DNA of 8,138 nucleotides. Origin: an uncultured Devosia sp. GTDB taxonomy: Bacteria; Pseudomonadota; Alphaproteobacteria; Rhizobiales; Devosiaceae. Shown here piece after piece: positions 1 through 6,296 of this stretch (positions are counted from its first letter, which is position 1; each line of letters begins with the position of its first letter). The translations under genes were made by a program, and so were the position numbers. The stretch spans positions 1 to 8,138 of the forward strand of contig CAJYKO010000126.1 in NCBI GenBank assembly GCA_913775215.1, read 5' to 3'. Under the pieces are notes generated by a model. The model searched no databases. It worked only from the letters and a program-made list of their open reading frames with translations, and was not told the DNA's origin.

Positions 1-1539
1 CGCTTCTCGATCATGCTGATCCTTTCGCTCGGATTTTTCTATTTCGTCTTCCCGCGCGATTCCAACGCTCTGGCGCCGATCGGCCTCATCTCCTTTACCG
101 CCATCGCGCAATTCTTCCCTGCGTTGTTGGCCGCACTCTTCTGGCGCGATGCATCGTTGAAGGGCGTCACGGCCGCCATCCTCGCCGGCTTTGTCACCTG
201 GGCCTGGTGCTGCTTTTTGCCGTCTTTCGAATCTGTCTCGCCCGCCGTCTCCCAGCTTCTCGCCGAAGGGCCTGCCGGCATTTCCTGGCTGCGGCCCGAA
301 GCCATGTTCGGCCTCGATGGCTGGGACCCGCTCGCCCACGCCGCCTTCTGGAGCCTGTCGGTCAATGTGCTGACCCTCACCCTCGGATCGCTGCTGACGA
401 CGCCCTCCGCGCTTGAGCGCATCCAGGCTGCCGCTTTTGTGGATGTCTTCAAGCGCCCCAGCCTCGCCTTACGCGGCGTTGCACCGGGGTCGGCCACCGC
501 GACCGATCTCTACTTCGTTGCCGAACGTGTCCTCGGAGAACGTCGTGCCGCCGCACTCTTTGCAGTCGCGGCGCGCGAACGCGGTGTCGATCCCGTTGTT
601 CTGGAACCCACGCCGGAATTTGTCGGCCGCCTAGAGCGCGAATTGGCCGGCTCGATCGGCGCCGCCTCGGCCCATGTCATGCTCTCGAAGGTTGTTGCGG
701 GGGCCGATGTGTCGCTCGAAGAGATGATGCAGATGGCCGATGAAACCCAGCAGGCCATCGAATATTCCCAGGAGCTGGAACGCACCTCGGCCGAACTTCG
801 CGTGACTGCCCAAAAACTCGAAGACGCCAACCAGCAGCTCCGCCAGCTCGATAGCCAAAAGGACGAGTTTTTGAGCCAGGTGAGCCATGAAGTGCGCACG
901 CCGATGACCTCCATTCGCTCGTTCTCTGAAATTCTGCTCGATGGCGATCAGCTCGATGATACACAGCGCCAGCGCTTCGTCTCGACCATCCATCAGGAAA
1001 GCCTGAGGCTTACAAAACTGCTCGACGAAATCCTCGACCTTTCGGCGCTTGAACGCGGCGAAAAGAATTGGACGAGCCAAGCCTTTGACGGCGATGCGGT
1101 GCTCGACCGCGCGATTTCGGTCTGCGACGCGCTGCTGCGCCAGAAGAACATCCGGCTCGATCACGGCCAACGTGCCGGCCGTACCATGATCGAGGGCGAT
1201 CCCGACCGGCTCTGCCAGGTGTTCATCAACCTGATTTCGAACGCCGTGAAATACAACACCTCGCCCGAGCCCATCGTCCAGATCACCTCCGTCGTGCGCG
1301 CCGGCAACTTCGTCGCCGAAGTCGCCGACAATGGCCCCGGCATCGCAAAGGGCGAACGCAAGCTGATCTTCGAAAAATTCTCGCGCGGTCGGCGCGGCGC
1401 TGCCGATCAGACAGGCGCAGGCCTTGGCCTTGCAATCAGCCGCCAGATCGTCAAGCGTATGAATGGCACGCTCGATCTCGCGCCCAGCACCTTGCCTGGC
1501 GCCTGTTTCCGTCTGCGCCTGCCGGTGATCCGCGGCTAG
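1..1539 (+). CDS. SLC5-STAC hybrid sensor histidine kinase, CbrA-like (5' end missing)
   Basis: The frame is open from base 1, so the true start lies upstream and only the C-terminal part is seen (about 512 residues). The first ~70 residues hold the last hydrophobic helices of a sodium:solute symporter-like (SLC5/PutP) domain, with another helix near bases 325-395. A soluble segment at about 480-720, beginning DLYFVAERVLG, fits the STAC domain that links SLC5 domains to kinases. A helical coiled coil (about 760-860) leads straight into HisKA; the phosphoacceptor His of SHEVRTP is codon 886-888. The HATPase domain shows the N box NLISNAVKYN (about 1228-1257), G1 DNGPGI (1327-1344) and G2 GAGLGLAIS (1414-1440). 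No PAS or receiver domain is present in the visible part, unlike classical CbrA, which has a PAS. Role inferred: membrane sensor that autophosphorylates and passes phosphate to a response regulator, not seen here and perhaps upstream. The ligand cannot be read from the sequence. Confidence 0.93.
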   Translation, partial: RFSIMLILSLGFFYFVFPRDSNALAPIGLISFTAIAQFFPALLAALFWRDASLKGVTAAILAGFVTWAWCCFLPSFESVSPAVSQLLAEGPAGISWLRPEAMFGLDGWDPLAHAAFWSLSVNVLTLTLGSLLTTPSALERIQAAAFVDVFKRPSLALRGVAPGSATATDLYFVAERVLGERRAAALFAVAARERGVDPVVLEPTPEFVGRLERELAGSIGAASAHVMLSKVVAGADVSLEEMMQMADETQQAIEYSQELERTSAELRVTAQKLEDANQQLRQLDSQKDEFLSQVSHEVRTPMTSIRSFSEILLDGDQLDDTQRQRFVSTIHQESLRLTKLLDEILDLSALERGEKNWTSQAFDGDAVLDRAISVCDALLRQKNIRLDHGQRAGRTMIEGDPDRLCQVFINLISNAVKYNTSPEPIVQITSVVRAGNFVAEVADNGPGIAKGERKLIFEKFSRGRRGAADQTGAGLGLAISRQIVKRMNGTLDLAPSTLPGACFRLRLPVIRG

Positions 1540-2312
1540 AGCCCATGCCCTTCGTCGGGGATGTTGAGGAGATGCCCGCACGCCTTGCAGTGCACCGCAT
1601 CGGGCTCATGCTTGGTCAGCCCACATTGCGGACAGGGGAAATGAACCTTGGCCGGACGGAAGACCAATTGGGCCAGCCGCACGAAGAGCGAAATGCCCAT
1701 GATCATGATGACAATGGAAACCAGCTTGCCGAATGTTCCGGGCAAGGTGAGGTCGCCGAACCCCGTCGTGGTCATAGCCGTCACGGTAAAATAGAGCGCA
1801 TCGACATAGCCGGCGATGCCGGACTTTTCGCCGACAAAGGCGGTATAAACGAATCCCGTTACGACGAAGATGAAGACCAAGAGATTGATGACCGCCTGGA
1901 TGGTCTCTCTATAAGGATGAAGGCCCCGCTTGCTCAGTGGGCGCCAAATAAGCGGCGATTTGCTGAGCGTCCAGAGCCGGAGGATTCTCAGAAAGCCGAG
2001 ATTGAAGAGCCAGGCCGGCGCCAAAAGCGTGATCAAGATGAAAATATCGATGACGACGGGAAGCTGTCGAATCCAGCGCGGAATATCGTTTGTCGCTAAT
2101 GCCCGCGCGCAAAGCTCGACGAAAACCAGCGCAGCGATCGAATAGTCGATCCAGAGAAAATATTCGCGCCCTTTAAGGAGAGGACTCGCAATGAAAAATG
2201 CAATGATTACGAGATCGACGAAAAGGATCGTCGCCTGGAAGCGTAACGCGGCCGGCTGCTGGCTGTGATACAAAATCCGGAGTTTTGAGCGCAGGCGCGG
2301 CAAGCAGCCCAT
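1536..2312 (-). CDS. Voltage-gated-type potassium channel with C-terminal zinc ribbon
   Basis: A 258-residue inner-membrane protein with the six-helix plan of voltage-gated-like cation channels. S1 is at about 25-45, S2 at 52-71, S3 at 84-102, and a short S4-like segment with spaced arginines (FLRILRLW) at 107-114. S5 lies at about 138-160, the pore loop carries the potassium selectivity filter TTGFGD (182-187), and S6 spans about 195-218. The cytoplasmic tail is a four-cysteine zinc ribbon, CPQC (227-230) and CKAC (242-245) spaced by 11 residues, in place of the usual RCK/TrkA or cyclic-nucleotide domain. Only two or three arginines are seen in S4, so true voltage gating is doubtful. The ATG at 2312 gives a full S1; no strong Shine-Dalgarno precedes it, so the start could shift slightly. 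The stop overlaps that of the converging kinase. K+ selectivity follows from the filter motif; zinc binding is inferred from the cysteines. Confidence 0.9.
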   Translation of the reverse strand: MGCLPRLRSKLRILYHSQQPAALRFQATILFVDLVIIAFFIASPLLKGREYFLWIDYSIAALVFVELCARALATNDIPRWIRQLPVVIDIFILITLLAPAWLFNLGFLRILRLWTLSKSPLIWRPLSKRGLHPYRETIQAVINLLVFIFVVTGFVYTAFVGEKSGIAGYVDALYFTVTAMTTTGFGDLTLPGTFGKLVSIVIMIMGISLFVRLAQLVFRPAKVHFPCPQCGLTKHEPDAVHCKACGHLLNIPDEGHGL

Positions 2313-2366
2313 CTGCGTTTTGTCCCGGGCAGCGTCTGGTTTGGAGGCAGTCAGAATTCACCTCAT

Positions 2367-2380
2367 GGGCCGCTTGGCCC
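2367..2380. repeat. Small inverted repeat in the divergent spacer
   Basis: GGGCC-GCTT-GGCCC forms a 5-bp perfect stem within the 213-base spacer (2313-2525) between the divergent channel and glycosyltransferase genes. It could be an operator or a leader hairpin for the channel mRNA. GC-rich short repeats arise easily by chance here. I see no convincing -35/-10 pair for either gene in this spacer. Confidence 0.25.
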
Positions 2381-2481
2381 TTGGTTGATTGAAACGCTTC
2401 TTAGCAAATGCTCCGCGGCGTGGAAACTCGGGCCTCACGCACCTGAAGGTTGCCCCGCTTGGCTTGTCGCGCTATGAGCAG

Positions 2482-2500
2482 CGCCACCCCAGCGCTGGCG
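2482..2500. repeat. Palindrome in the 5' leader of the glycosyltransferase gene
   Basis: CCAGCGCTGG (2489-2498) is a perfect 10-bp palindrome nested in a wider CGCCA...TGGCG inverted repeat. It lies 16 bases before the Shine-Dalgarno of the glycosyltransferase gene. It may be an operator or an mRNA leader hairpin; neither can be decided from sequence alone. Confidence 0.3.
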
Positions 2501-2515
2501 GGTTTTGGCCGGCAG

Positions 2516-2521
2516 AAGGAG
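2516..2521 (+). promoter_or_regulatory. Shine-Dalgarno deciding the glycosyltransferase start
   Basis: AAGGAG stands four bases before the ATG at 2526. It overlaps the codons that would follow an in-frame TTG at 2505, so the ATG is the better start, and the protein then opens directly into the canonical family 2 first beta strand. Confidence 0.8.
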
Positions 2522-2525
2522 TGCC

Positions 2526-3269
2526 ATGAAGCTGGCTTTCGTCATCCCGGCCTATAATGAAGAGGCCCTGATCGGAAAGTGCCTGGAATCGGTTCTGGCC
2601 GAAATCAAGCGCTCCGGCGTCCCTGCTGATGTGATCGTGGTCAACAATGCCTCGACCGACCGGACCGGCGAAATCGCCCGTAGCTTCCCGGGTGTGCGCG
2701 TTGTAGATGAGCCCAAGAAGGGCCTCGTCAATGCCCGCGATGCCGGATTTGCCGCCAGCAAAGGCTTTGATCTCATCGCCAATATCGACAGCGACACCAT
2801 GGTCCCCCAAGGTTGGCTGACCAAGGTTATGGACGAATTCGGCAAGGACCCTAAGCTGGTCTGCCTCAGCGGTCCCTATATCTATTATGATATGGCGCCC
2901 CATAATCGCGCGATGATCAGCGCATTCTATGGGCTCACTTACCTCATCTATCTGCTCAACCGCTTTGTGCTGCGCGTAGGCTCGGTGGTGCAGGGCGGTA
3001 ACTTCGTCTTCAAGCGTCAGGCCTGGCAGGATGTCGGCGGCTATGACCGGTCCATCGAGTTCTTTGGTGAGGATACGGACGTCGCCGTGCGTCTGTCGCG
3101 GGTCGGCGGCGTCAAGTGGCGCACCGATTTTAAGATGCTGACCTCGGGCCGCCGACTTGAAAAGGAAGGCGTCTTTCAGACTGCCGCGACGTATACGCTC
3201 AATTTCTTCTGGGTCACCTTTCGCGGCAAGCCTGCCACGATGGAATACAAGGATGTCCGCAAGGACTGA
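2526..3269 (+). CDS. Family 2 glycosyltransferase (GT-A fold)
   Basis: A 247-residue enzyme expected to transfer a sugar from a nucleotide-sugar donor to a glycan or lipid acceptor on the cytoplasmic face of the membrane. The opening FVIPAYNEE (5-13) is the classic GT2 first strand. NNASTD (40-45) follows, then the metal/donor-binding DxD as DSD (88-90) within NIDSDTM. GGNFVFKR (157-164), GGYD (171-174) and GED (181-183) match the acceptor-side region where the catalytic base of inverting GT2 enzymes lies. A hydrophobic stretch at about 129-149 may bring the protein to the membrane. The length suits a single-domain GT2, with no obvious multi-TM export domain. The start is fixed by AAGGAG four bases upstream. 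It stands alone on its strand, divergent from the channel and 88 bases before the FliK-like gene. Donor, acceptor and pathway cannot be assigned. Confidence 0.93.
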   Translation: MKLAFVIPAYNEEALIGKCLESVLAEIKRSGVPADVIVVNNASTDRTGEIARSFPGVRVVDEPKKGLVNARDAGFAASKGFDLIANIDSDTMVPQGWLTKVMDEFGKDPKLVCLSGPYIYYDMAPHNRAMISAFYGLTYLIYLLNRFVLRVGSVVQGGNFVFKRQAWQDVGGYDRSIEFFGEDTDVAVRLSRVGGVKWRTDFKMLTSGRRLEKEGVFQTAATYTLNFFWVTFRGKPATMEYKDVRKD

Positions 3270-3285
3270 GCGGACAAAAATCCGC
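3255..3285 (+). terminator. Possible weak terminator with two alternative hairpins
   Basis: GTCCGC (3255-3260) can pair with GCGGAC (3270-3275) across the glycosyltransferase stop codon. The same GCGGA (3270-3274) can instead pair with TCCGC (3281-3285) around a CAAAAA loop. No T-run follows either stem, so intrinsic termination would be weak. The two folds exclude each other. Confidence 0.3.
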
Positions 3286-3289
3286 GCCT

Positions 3290-3318
3290 TCGACATTTTA
3301 GAGAATCATCCATAGGAT
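3290..3318 (+). promoter_or_regulatory. Candidate housekeeping promoter for the FliK-like/FlhB-CTD pair
   Basis: TCGACA (3290-3295, five of six to TTGACA) and TAGGAT (3313-3318, four of six to TATAAT) are spaced by 17 bases, the optimum for sigma-70-type promoters. The expected transcript start near 3325 leaves a leader of about 30 bases before the FliK-like gene. I saw no sigma-54 or sigma-28 flagellar promoter here. Confidence 0.45.
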
Positions 3319-3357
3319 CGGGGCTGGCCGCATTTCGGCGGCCCGGATGCGTTGTGG

Positions 3358-4824
3358 ATGCCGATTGCCTCGCAATTTCCCGTCGTGTCGCCGGCCCAGT
3401 CGGGCTCTGCACTGCGCGCGCTCGCGCTCACTCCGGGGCAGGTGATCGAGGGCAGGGTGGTCGGGGCTGGACAAGGCGGCGCGACGCTCGTCCAGATCGG
3501 CCGCCAGCCCATGGCGCTATCGCTGCCCGGTGGCGCGGCGCCCGGCAGCATCCTCACGCTCAGCGTGCAGCAGACCGAAGGCCAGTTACGGCTCGCGCTC
3601 GTCGCGACCAAGCCGCCGCCCGTGGCCCCGGCACAACAGCGTCCCGCCACCTCTGTCGAAATCGCTCAACGGCCCGCGGTACAGGGACCGATAACCTATA
3701 GTCCGCCCAGCCTCACGGCGAGCGCTGCAGGCGTTTCGCCGGTGGCGGCTCCGATCGCTCGGCTGGCACCTCCTGCTTCACCGATAACACTCGCGCAGGC
3801 AGTTGTCGGCTCGCCATCTCCTGCTGGGCCGATCGCTCCCACTCTTCAGCAACGCCCAGGCAATTTGCCCTATGGAATGCCCCAGCCCGGCGCCCCATTA
3901 CAGCCGACCGCCGCAGTGCCGGCGCCTCAGGCTGCGCAACTGGCGCAAATGGTGCAACAGGCGCTGCCAGTCCAGGCCAGCATTGGGGCGGTGACTGCGC
4001 TTTTGACAGCCGTCGCTGGCAAGGCCGGCTTGCCCGAACCTGTCCTGAAGGCCGCCCGCCAAATTCTGGGCAATCAGCTTGATGGCAGCGGCAAGATCGA
4101 TGGCGCGGCGCTCAAAGCAGCCATCCGCAATTCTGGCATCTTCCAGGAAGCACAACTGGCACAGGGCGCGCCGCGCGTCGCCGCTGGCGATACCAAGTCC
4201 GGCCTCATGGCGCTACGCCAGAACCTCGGCCAATGGATTGGCGATCAAGCCCAGATCACGCAAGCTTCCCAGATACCGCCACCATTGCGCAATGTCTTGC
4301 CCCGTGCCCGCCTTCCAGAGTTGTCGCCGGGCGATCTTCCCGATGAGCCTGAGGCGCTAGGCAAACTCTTGCTCGAACGAACCGAGGGCGCCTTGGCGCG
4401 GGTGAGGCTGCATCAGCATGCTTCCCTGCCCGACGCGCAGAAGGCCGGAGACACGCAATGGAGCCTTGATCTGCCGGTGCTGGTCGGCCAGCAGCATGCT
4501 ATCTTGCAATTACAAATCCATCACGAGGGAAGCGGCAGCGATACGCGCAGCGAAGATCGCCGGTGGCAGGTGCAATTTGCCATCAATCTCCCAGCGCTTG
4601 GGGAAGTCGGCGCGCAGATTTCGCTCCGTGGCCAAACGACTGGCATTCTGCTTTGGGCCGAAAATCGGGAGACTTCGAAGCTCTTTTCAGAAACGCTCGA
4701 CGAACTCCGACTGTCGCTTGAATCCGCTGGCCTCCAGCCTGGCGCCCTCGTCGTTCGCAGCGGCGCGCCGGCTGAAGACCTAACCGACCCAGGCATTGCC
4801 CATTCGGTGGATGCACGCGGATGA
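3358..4824 (+). CDS. FliK-like flagellar hook-length control family protein
   Basis: A 488-residue protein with the layout of FliK-type molecular rulers. The N-terminal region (about 25-85) is a beta-rich, OB-like module (GQVIEGRVVGAG). Next comes a Pro/Ala/Gln-rich, probably disordered stretch (about 85-205). A helical region follows with the FliK-like signature SGIFQEAQLA (259-268) and DTKSGLMALRQNL (278-290). The compact C-terminal domain (about 402-470; LPALGEVGAQISLRG, then LRLSLESAGLQPG) resembles Flg_hook, the part that contacts FlhB to switch export from hook to filament substrates. Flagellar FliK is itself exported through the type III apparatus. The gene overlaps the FlhB-CTD gene by ATGA, which supports a joint role. 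The start is uncertain: ATG 3358 and an in-frame TTG 3352 both lack a clear Shine-Dalgarno. No other flagellar genes are visible, so it may be an accessory paralogue rather than the main FliK. Sequence divergence outside the C-terminal domain is expected in this family. Confidence 0.82.
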   Translation: MPIASQFPVVSPAQSGSALRALALTPGQVIEGRVVGAGQGGATLVQIGRQPMALSLPGGAAPGSILTLSVQQTEGQLRLALVATKPPPVAPAQQRPATSVEIAQRPAVQGPITYSPPSLTASAAGVSPVAAPIARLAPPASPITLAQAVVGSPSPAGPIAPTLQQRPGNLPYGMPQPGAPLQPTAAVPAPQAAQLAQMVQQALPVQASIGAVTALLTAVAGKAGLPEPVLKAARQILGNQLDGSGKIDGAALKAAIRNSGIFQEAQLAQGAPRVAAGDTKSGLMALRQNLGQWIGDQAQITQASQIPPPLRNVLPRARLPELSPGDLPDEPEALGKLLLERTEGALARVRLHQHASLPDAQKAGDTQWSLDLPVLVGQQHAILQLQIHHEGSGSDTRSEDRRWQVQFAINLPALGEVGAQISLRGQTTGILLWAENRETSKLFSETLDELRLSLESAGLQPGALVVRSGAPAEDLTDPGIAHSVDARG

Positions 4825-5114
4825 CCGACTATCCCAAACCCCGCCAACTCGCTGTCGCTCTCGAATACGAAAAGGGCACCGATCATGCGCCACGCGTCGT
4901 CGCCAAGGGTAGGGGGCTCATCGCTGAACAGATCGTGGCGCTCGCTGAGGAAAACGACATCGTCATCGAATCCAATCCGCTGCTGGCCGAAGCACTCAGC
5001 CATGTCGAGGTCGACGACAGCATTCCGGTCGAACTCTACGAAGCCGTGGCCGCTGTCATCGGCTTTGTGCTCAAGCAAAATTCCAAGGCCATCGATCCGG
5101 CCAAGAAACGCTGA
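4821..5114 (+). CDS. Stand-alone FlhB C-terminal domain-like protein (EscU/YscU/FlhB family, FlhX-type)
   Basis: A 97-residue soluble protein matching only the cytoplasmic domain of FlhB, the export-switch component of the flagellar type III apparatus. The family pattern is plain: AVALEYEKG (11-19), APRVVAKG (23-30), a helix with AEQIVALAEENDI (35-47), NPLLAEAL (52-59) and IPVELYEAVAAVIGFVLK (68-85). The transmembrane part of FlhB is absent. The autocleavage NPTH motif, which should stand just before AVAL, is replaced by KPRQ (6-9), so self-cleavage is not expected and the protein resembles the already-cleaved C-terminal fragment. Its ATG overlaps the stop of the FliK-like gene (ATGA), indicating translational coupling; no independent ribosome site is clear. 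Comparable free FlhB-CTD proteins exist in other bacteria, such as Helicobacter HP1575, reported to substitute for a missing FlhB C-terminal domain. A partner role with the upstream FliK-like protein is inferred. Confidence 0.88.
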   Translation: MTDYPKPRQLAVALEYEKGTDHAPRVVAKGRGLIAEQIVALAEENDIVIESNPLLAEALSHVEVDDSIPVELYEAVAAVIGFVLKQNSKAIDPAKKR

Positions 5115-5176
5115 AATTGATGTGATCCGCCCTCAAGCCATTGCGCGCTAGGCTTCGGCTTCCCATGTCAAATCCG

Positions 5177-5184
5177 AAAGGGAG
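5177..5184 (+). promoter_or_regulatory. Shine-Dalgarno of the DUF2076-type gene
   Basis: AAAGGGAG lies six bases before the ATG at 5191 and abuts an in-frame TTG at 5185, which would be too close to serve. It therefore favours the ATG. Confidence 0.7.
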
Positions 5185-5190
5185 TTGATC

Positions 5191-5730
5191 ATGCTGAGAC
5201 AGGAAGACGAGCGCGCCATCGAAGATCTCTTCGAACGCCTAAATAATGTGGAGCGCAACAGCGCCCCGCGCGACGCCGATGCCGAACGCCTCATCCGCCA
5301 GCGACTGACCGAAAATCCGTCGTCGGCCTATTTCATGGCCCAGACCATCATCGTGCAAGAAGCTGCCCTCCGCGAAGCCCAGCAGAAGATCGAAAAGCTC
5401 GAATCGCGCCAAGGTCAGGGCGGCTTTCTCGGCGGCATCTTTGGCAGTGATCGCCCCACCGAGCACGCCAACTCACAACGCGGCCCCTGGGGACGCAGTG
5501 ATGATCCACGCGACAATCTTCGCAGGTCGAGCGGAAATGGCGGTTTCCTTGCTGGGGCGGCACAAACCGCTCTTGGCGTCACCGGCGGCCTGTTGCTCGG
5601 CAGCATGTTGACGGGAATGTTTACTGGCGATGCTCAGGCAGAGGAAATGGCGGGATCGGAGGAGCCGTCGCAAGATCCCGGATATGACGAAGGCGGTGAC
5701 AGCGATTTCGATATCGGCGGCGACTTCTGA
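5191..5730 (+). CDS. DUF2076 family protein
   Basis: A 179-residue protein of the DUF2076 type; its biochemical role is not known. The N-terminal half is a charged helical region (about 1-75) with the family-like run EDERAIEDLFERL and a predicted coiled coil ending near QKIEKLE. A Gly-rich linker follows (GGFLGGIFG). A small-residue segment at about 119-145 (GFLAGAAQTALGVTGGLLLGSML) could be a membrane helix or glycine-zipper-like segment. The tail is very acidic, with Asp/Gly-rich repeats ending in FDIGGDF, as is usual for the family. No signal peptide is seen. The ATG at 5191 is chosen for its Shine-Dalgarno. It runs tail to tail with the cell-wall hydrolase, whose stop is three bases beyond its own. 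An envelope-associated role is only suggested by the segment and neighbour. Confidence 0.8.
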   Translation: MLRQEDERAIEDLFERLNNVERNSAPRDADAERLIRQRLTENPSSAYFMAQTIIVQEAALREAQQKIEKLESRQGQGGFLGGIFGSDRPTEHANSQRGPWGRSDDPRDNLRRSSGNGGFLAGAAQTALGVTGGLLLGSMLTGMFTGDAQAEEMAGSEEPSQDPGYDEGGDSDFDIGGDF

Positions 5731-5733
5731 TCG

Positions 5734-6204
5734 TCAGTTCGTCCGCTTTTCGTAGAATTCGTTGCCACCCGCTTCGAGCACATAGAACATATTGTTGTAG
5801 GGGAAGCGGAGACCTGCGGTATGGAAATGCTGAGCATTCTGCACGCCGGGATGGCGTGCCCCATGCAAGACCTGATCGGCGACCTGGGCCGCAAGCACAG
5901 CTCCGCTGTCCGTCATGGGCTTTGTCAGAACGCCTTGGGCGAATTGGTTCTTCTGCCCGACGACTGCGCAGACATTCTTCGGATAGCGCGGATCGTTGAG
6001 CCGATTCATCACAACCGTTCCGACGGCGAGCATGCCTTCCGAGCTTGACCGGTTGGATTCGAAATACATAGCGCGCATCATGCATTCTTTCTCGCTCATT
6101 TGTGCCATGCCGAAATTGATGCCGAGGAAACTGCAGCCACCAAGACTGGTGGCGACGATTGCGACGGCGGACAGTTTGATGGCAAGTCGAGCAAGAAGGG
6201 CCAC
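5734..6204 (-). CDS. SleB-type cell wall hydrolase, predicted lipoprotein
   Basis: A 156-residue envelope enzyme of the Hydrolase_2 (SleB-like) family, whose members cleave the glycan strands of peptidoglycan. The N terminus has a basic start, a hydrophobic stretch (about 8-20) and a lipobox LGGC (21-24), so the mature protein would be anchored at Cys24; Ser25 favours the outer membrane. The family core follows: EKECMMRAMYFES (38-50) with the conserved acidic residues Glu40 and Glu49, then EGMLAVGTVVMNRLNDPRYP (56-75) and VCAVVGQKNQF (78-88), and later FHTAGLRFP. The domain is compact and lacks an extra peptidoglycan-binding repeat, as is usual for the Gram-negative members. The start is GTG at 6204, supported by CCGGAG seven bases upstream (plus-strand bases 6212-6217). 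An ATG seven bases further out is in another frame. It is the second gene on its strand after the DUF883-like gene, 92 bases downstream. Confidence 0.9.
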   Translation of the reverse strand: MALLARLAIKLSAVAIVATSLGGCSFLGINFGMAQMSEKECMMRAMYFESNRSSSEGMLAVGTVVMNRLNDPRYPKNVCAVVGQKNQFAQGVLTKPMTDSGAVLAAQVADQVLHGARHPGVQNAQHFHTAGLRFPYNNMFYVLEAGGNEFYEKRTN

Positions 6205-6237
6205 GGTGCATCTCCGGAGTGTTGCCGAGTTGCGGCT

Positions 6238-6255
6238 TGCTCCGAAAATGCTCCG
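6238..6255. repeat. Short direct repeat upstream of the cell-wall hydrolase gene
   Basis: TGCTCCG occurs twice, at 6238-6244 and 6249-6255, separated by AAAA. The 11-base period is about one helical turn, so a regulator could bind both copies on one face of the DNA. It lies about 35-50 bases upstream of the GTG start, where a promoter is expected. Function unknown. Confidence 0.3.
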
Positions 6256-6296
6256 ACAGCCCTAAGGAAGGCTTGAAAGGCACGGTGAATAAAGTG

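Noticed and set aside
631..1581. Long open frame (316 codons) on the minus strand opposite the histidine kinase
   Set aside because: The opposite strand encodes unmistakable HisKA and HATPase motifs; this frame has no recognisable domain and reflects high-GC coding bias.
1545..2099. A 184-codon plus-strand frame opposite the potassium channel gene
   Set aside because: Highly charged low-complexity translation, antisense to a six-helix channel with an intact selectivity filter.
2472..3296. Long open frame (274 codons) on the minus strand opposite the glycosyltransferase
   Set aside because: It is antisense to conserved GT2 motifs and shows no family pattern or ribosome site.
3354..3701. Alternative frame at the start of the FliK-like gene
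   Set aside because: Arg/Ala-rich translation typical of a shifted high-GC frame; the chosen frame continues unbroken to the conserved C-terminal domain.
3600..3970. Possible repeat array in the Pro/Ala-rich part of the FliK-like gene
   Set aside because: The bias is at the amino-acid level; no repeated DNA unit is kept, as expected for the disordered linker of this family.
5136..5156. AAGCC...GGCTT hairpin downstream of the FlhB-like gene as a terminator
   Set aside because: Only five base pairs with an 11-base loop and no following T-run; not distinguishable from chance.
5621..6283. A 220-codon minus-strand frame overlapping the cell-wall hydrolase
   Set aside because: It is a different frame over the SleB-type gene, rich in Arg/Ser/His with no domain. 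Its ATG near 6211 is out of frame with the lipoprotein signal and hydrolase motifs.
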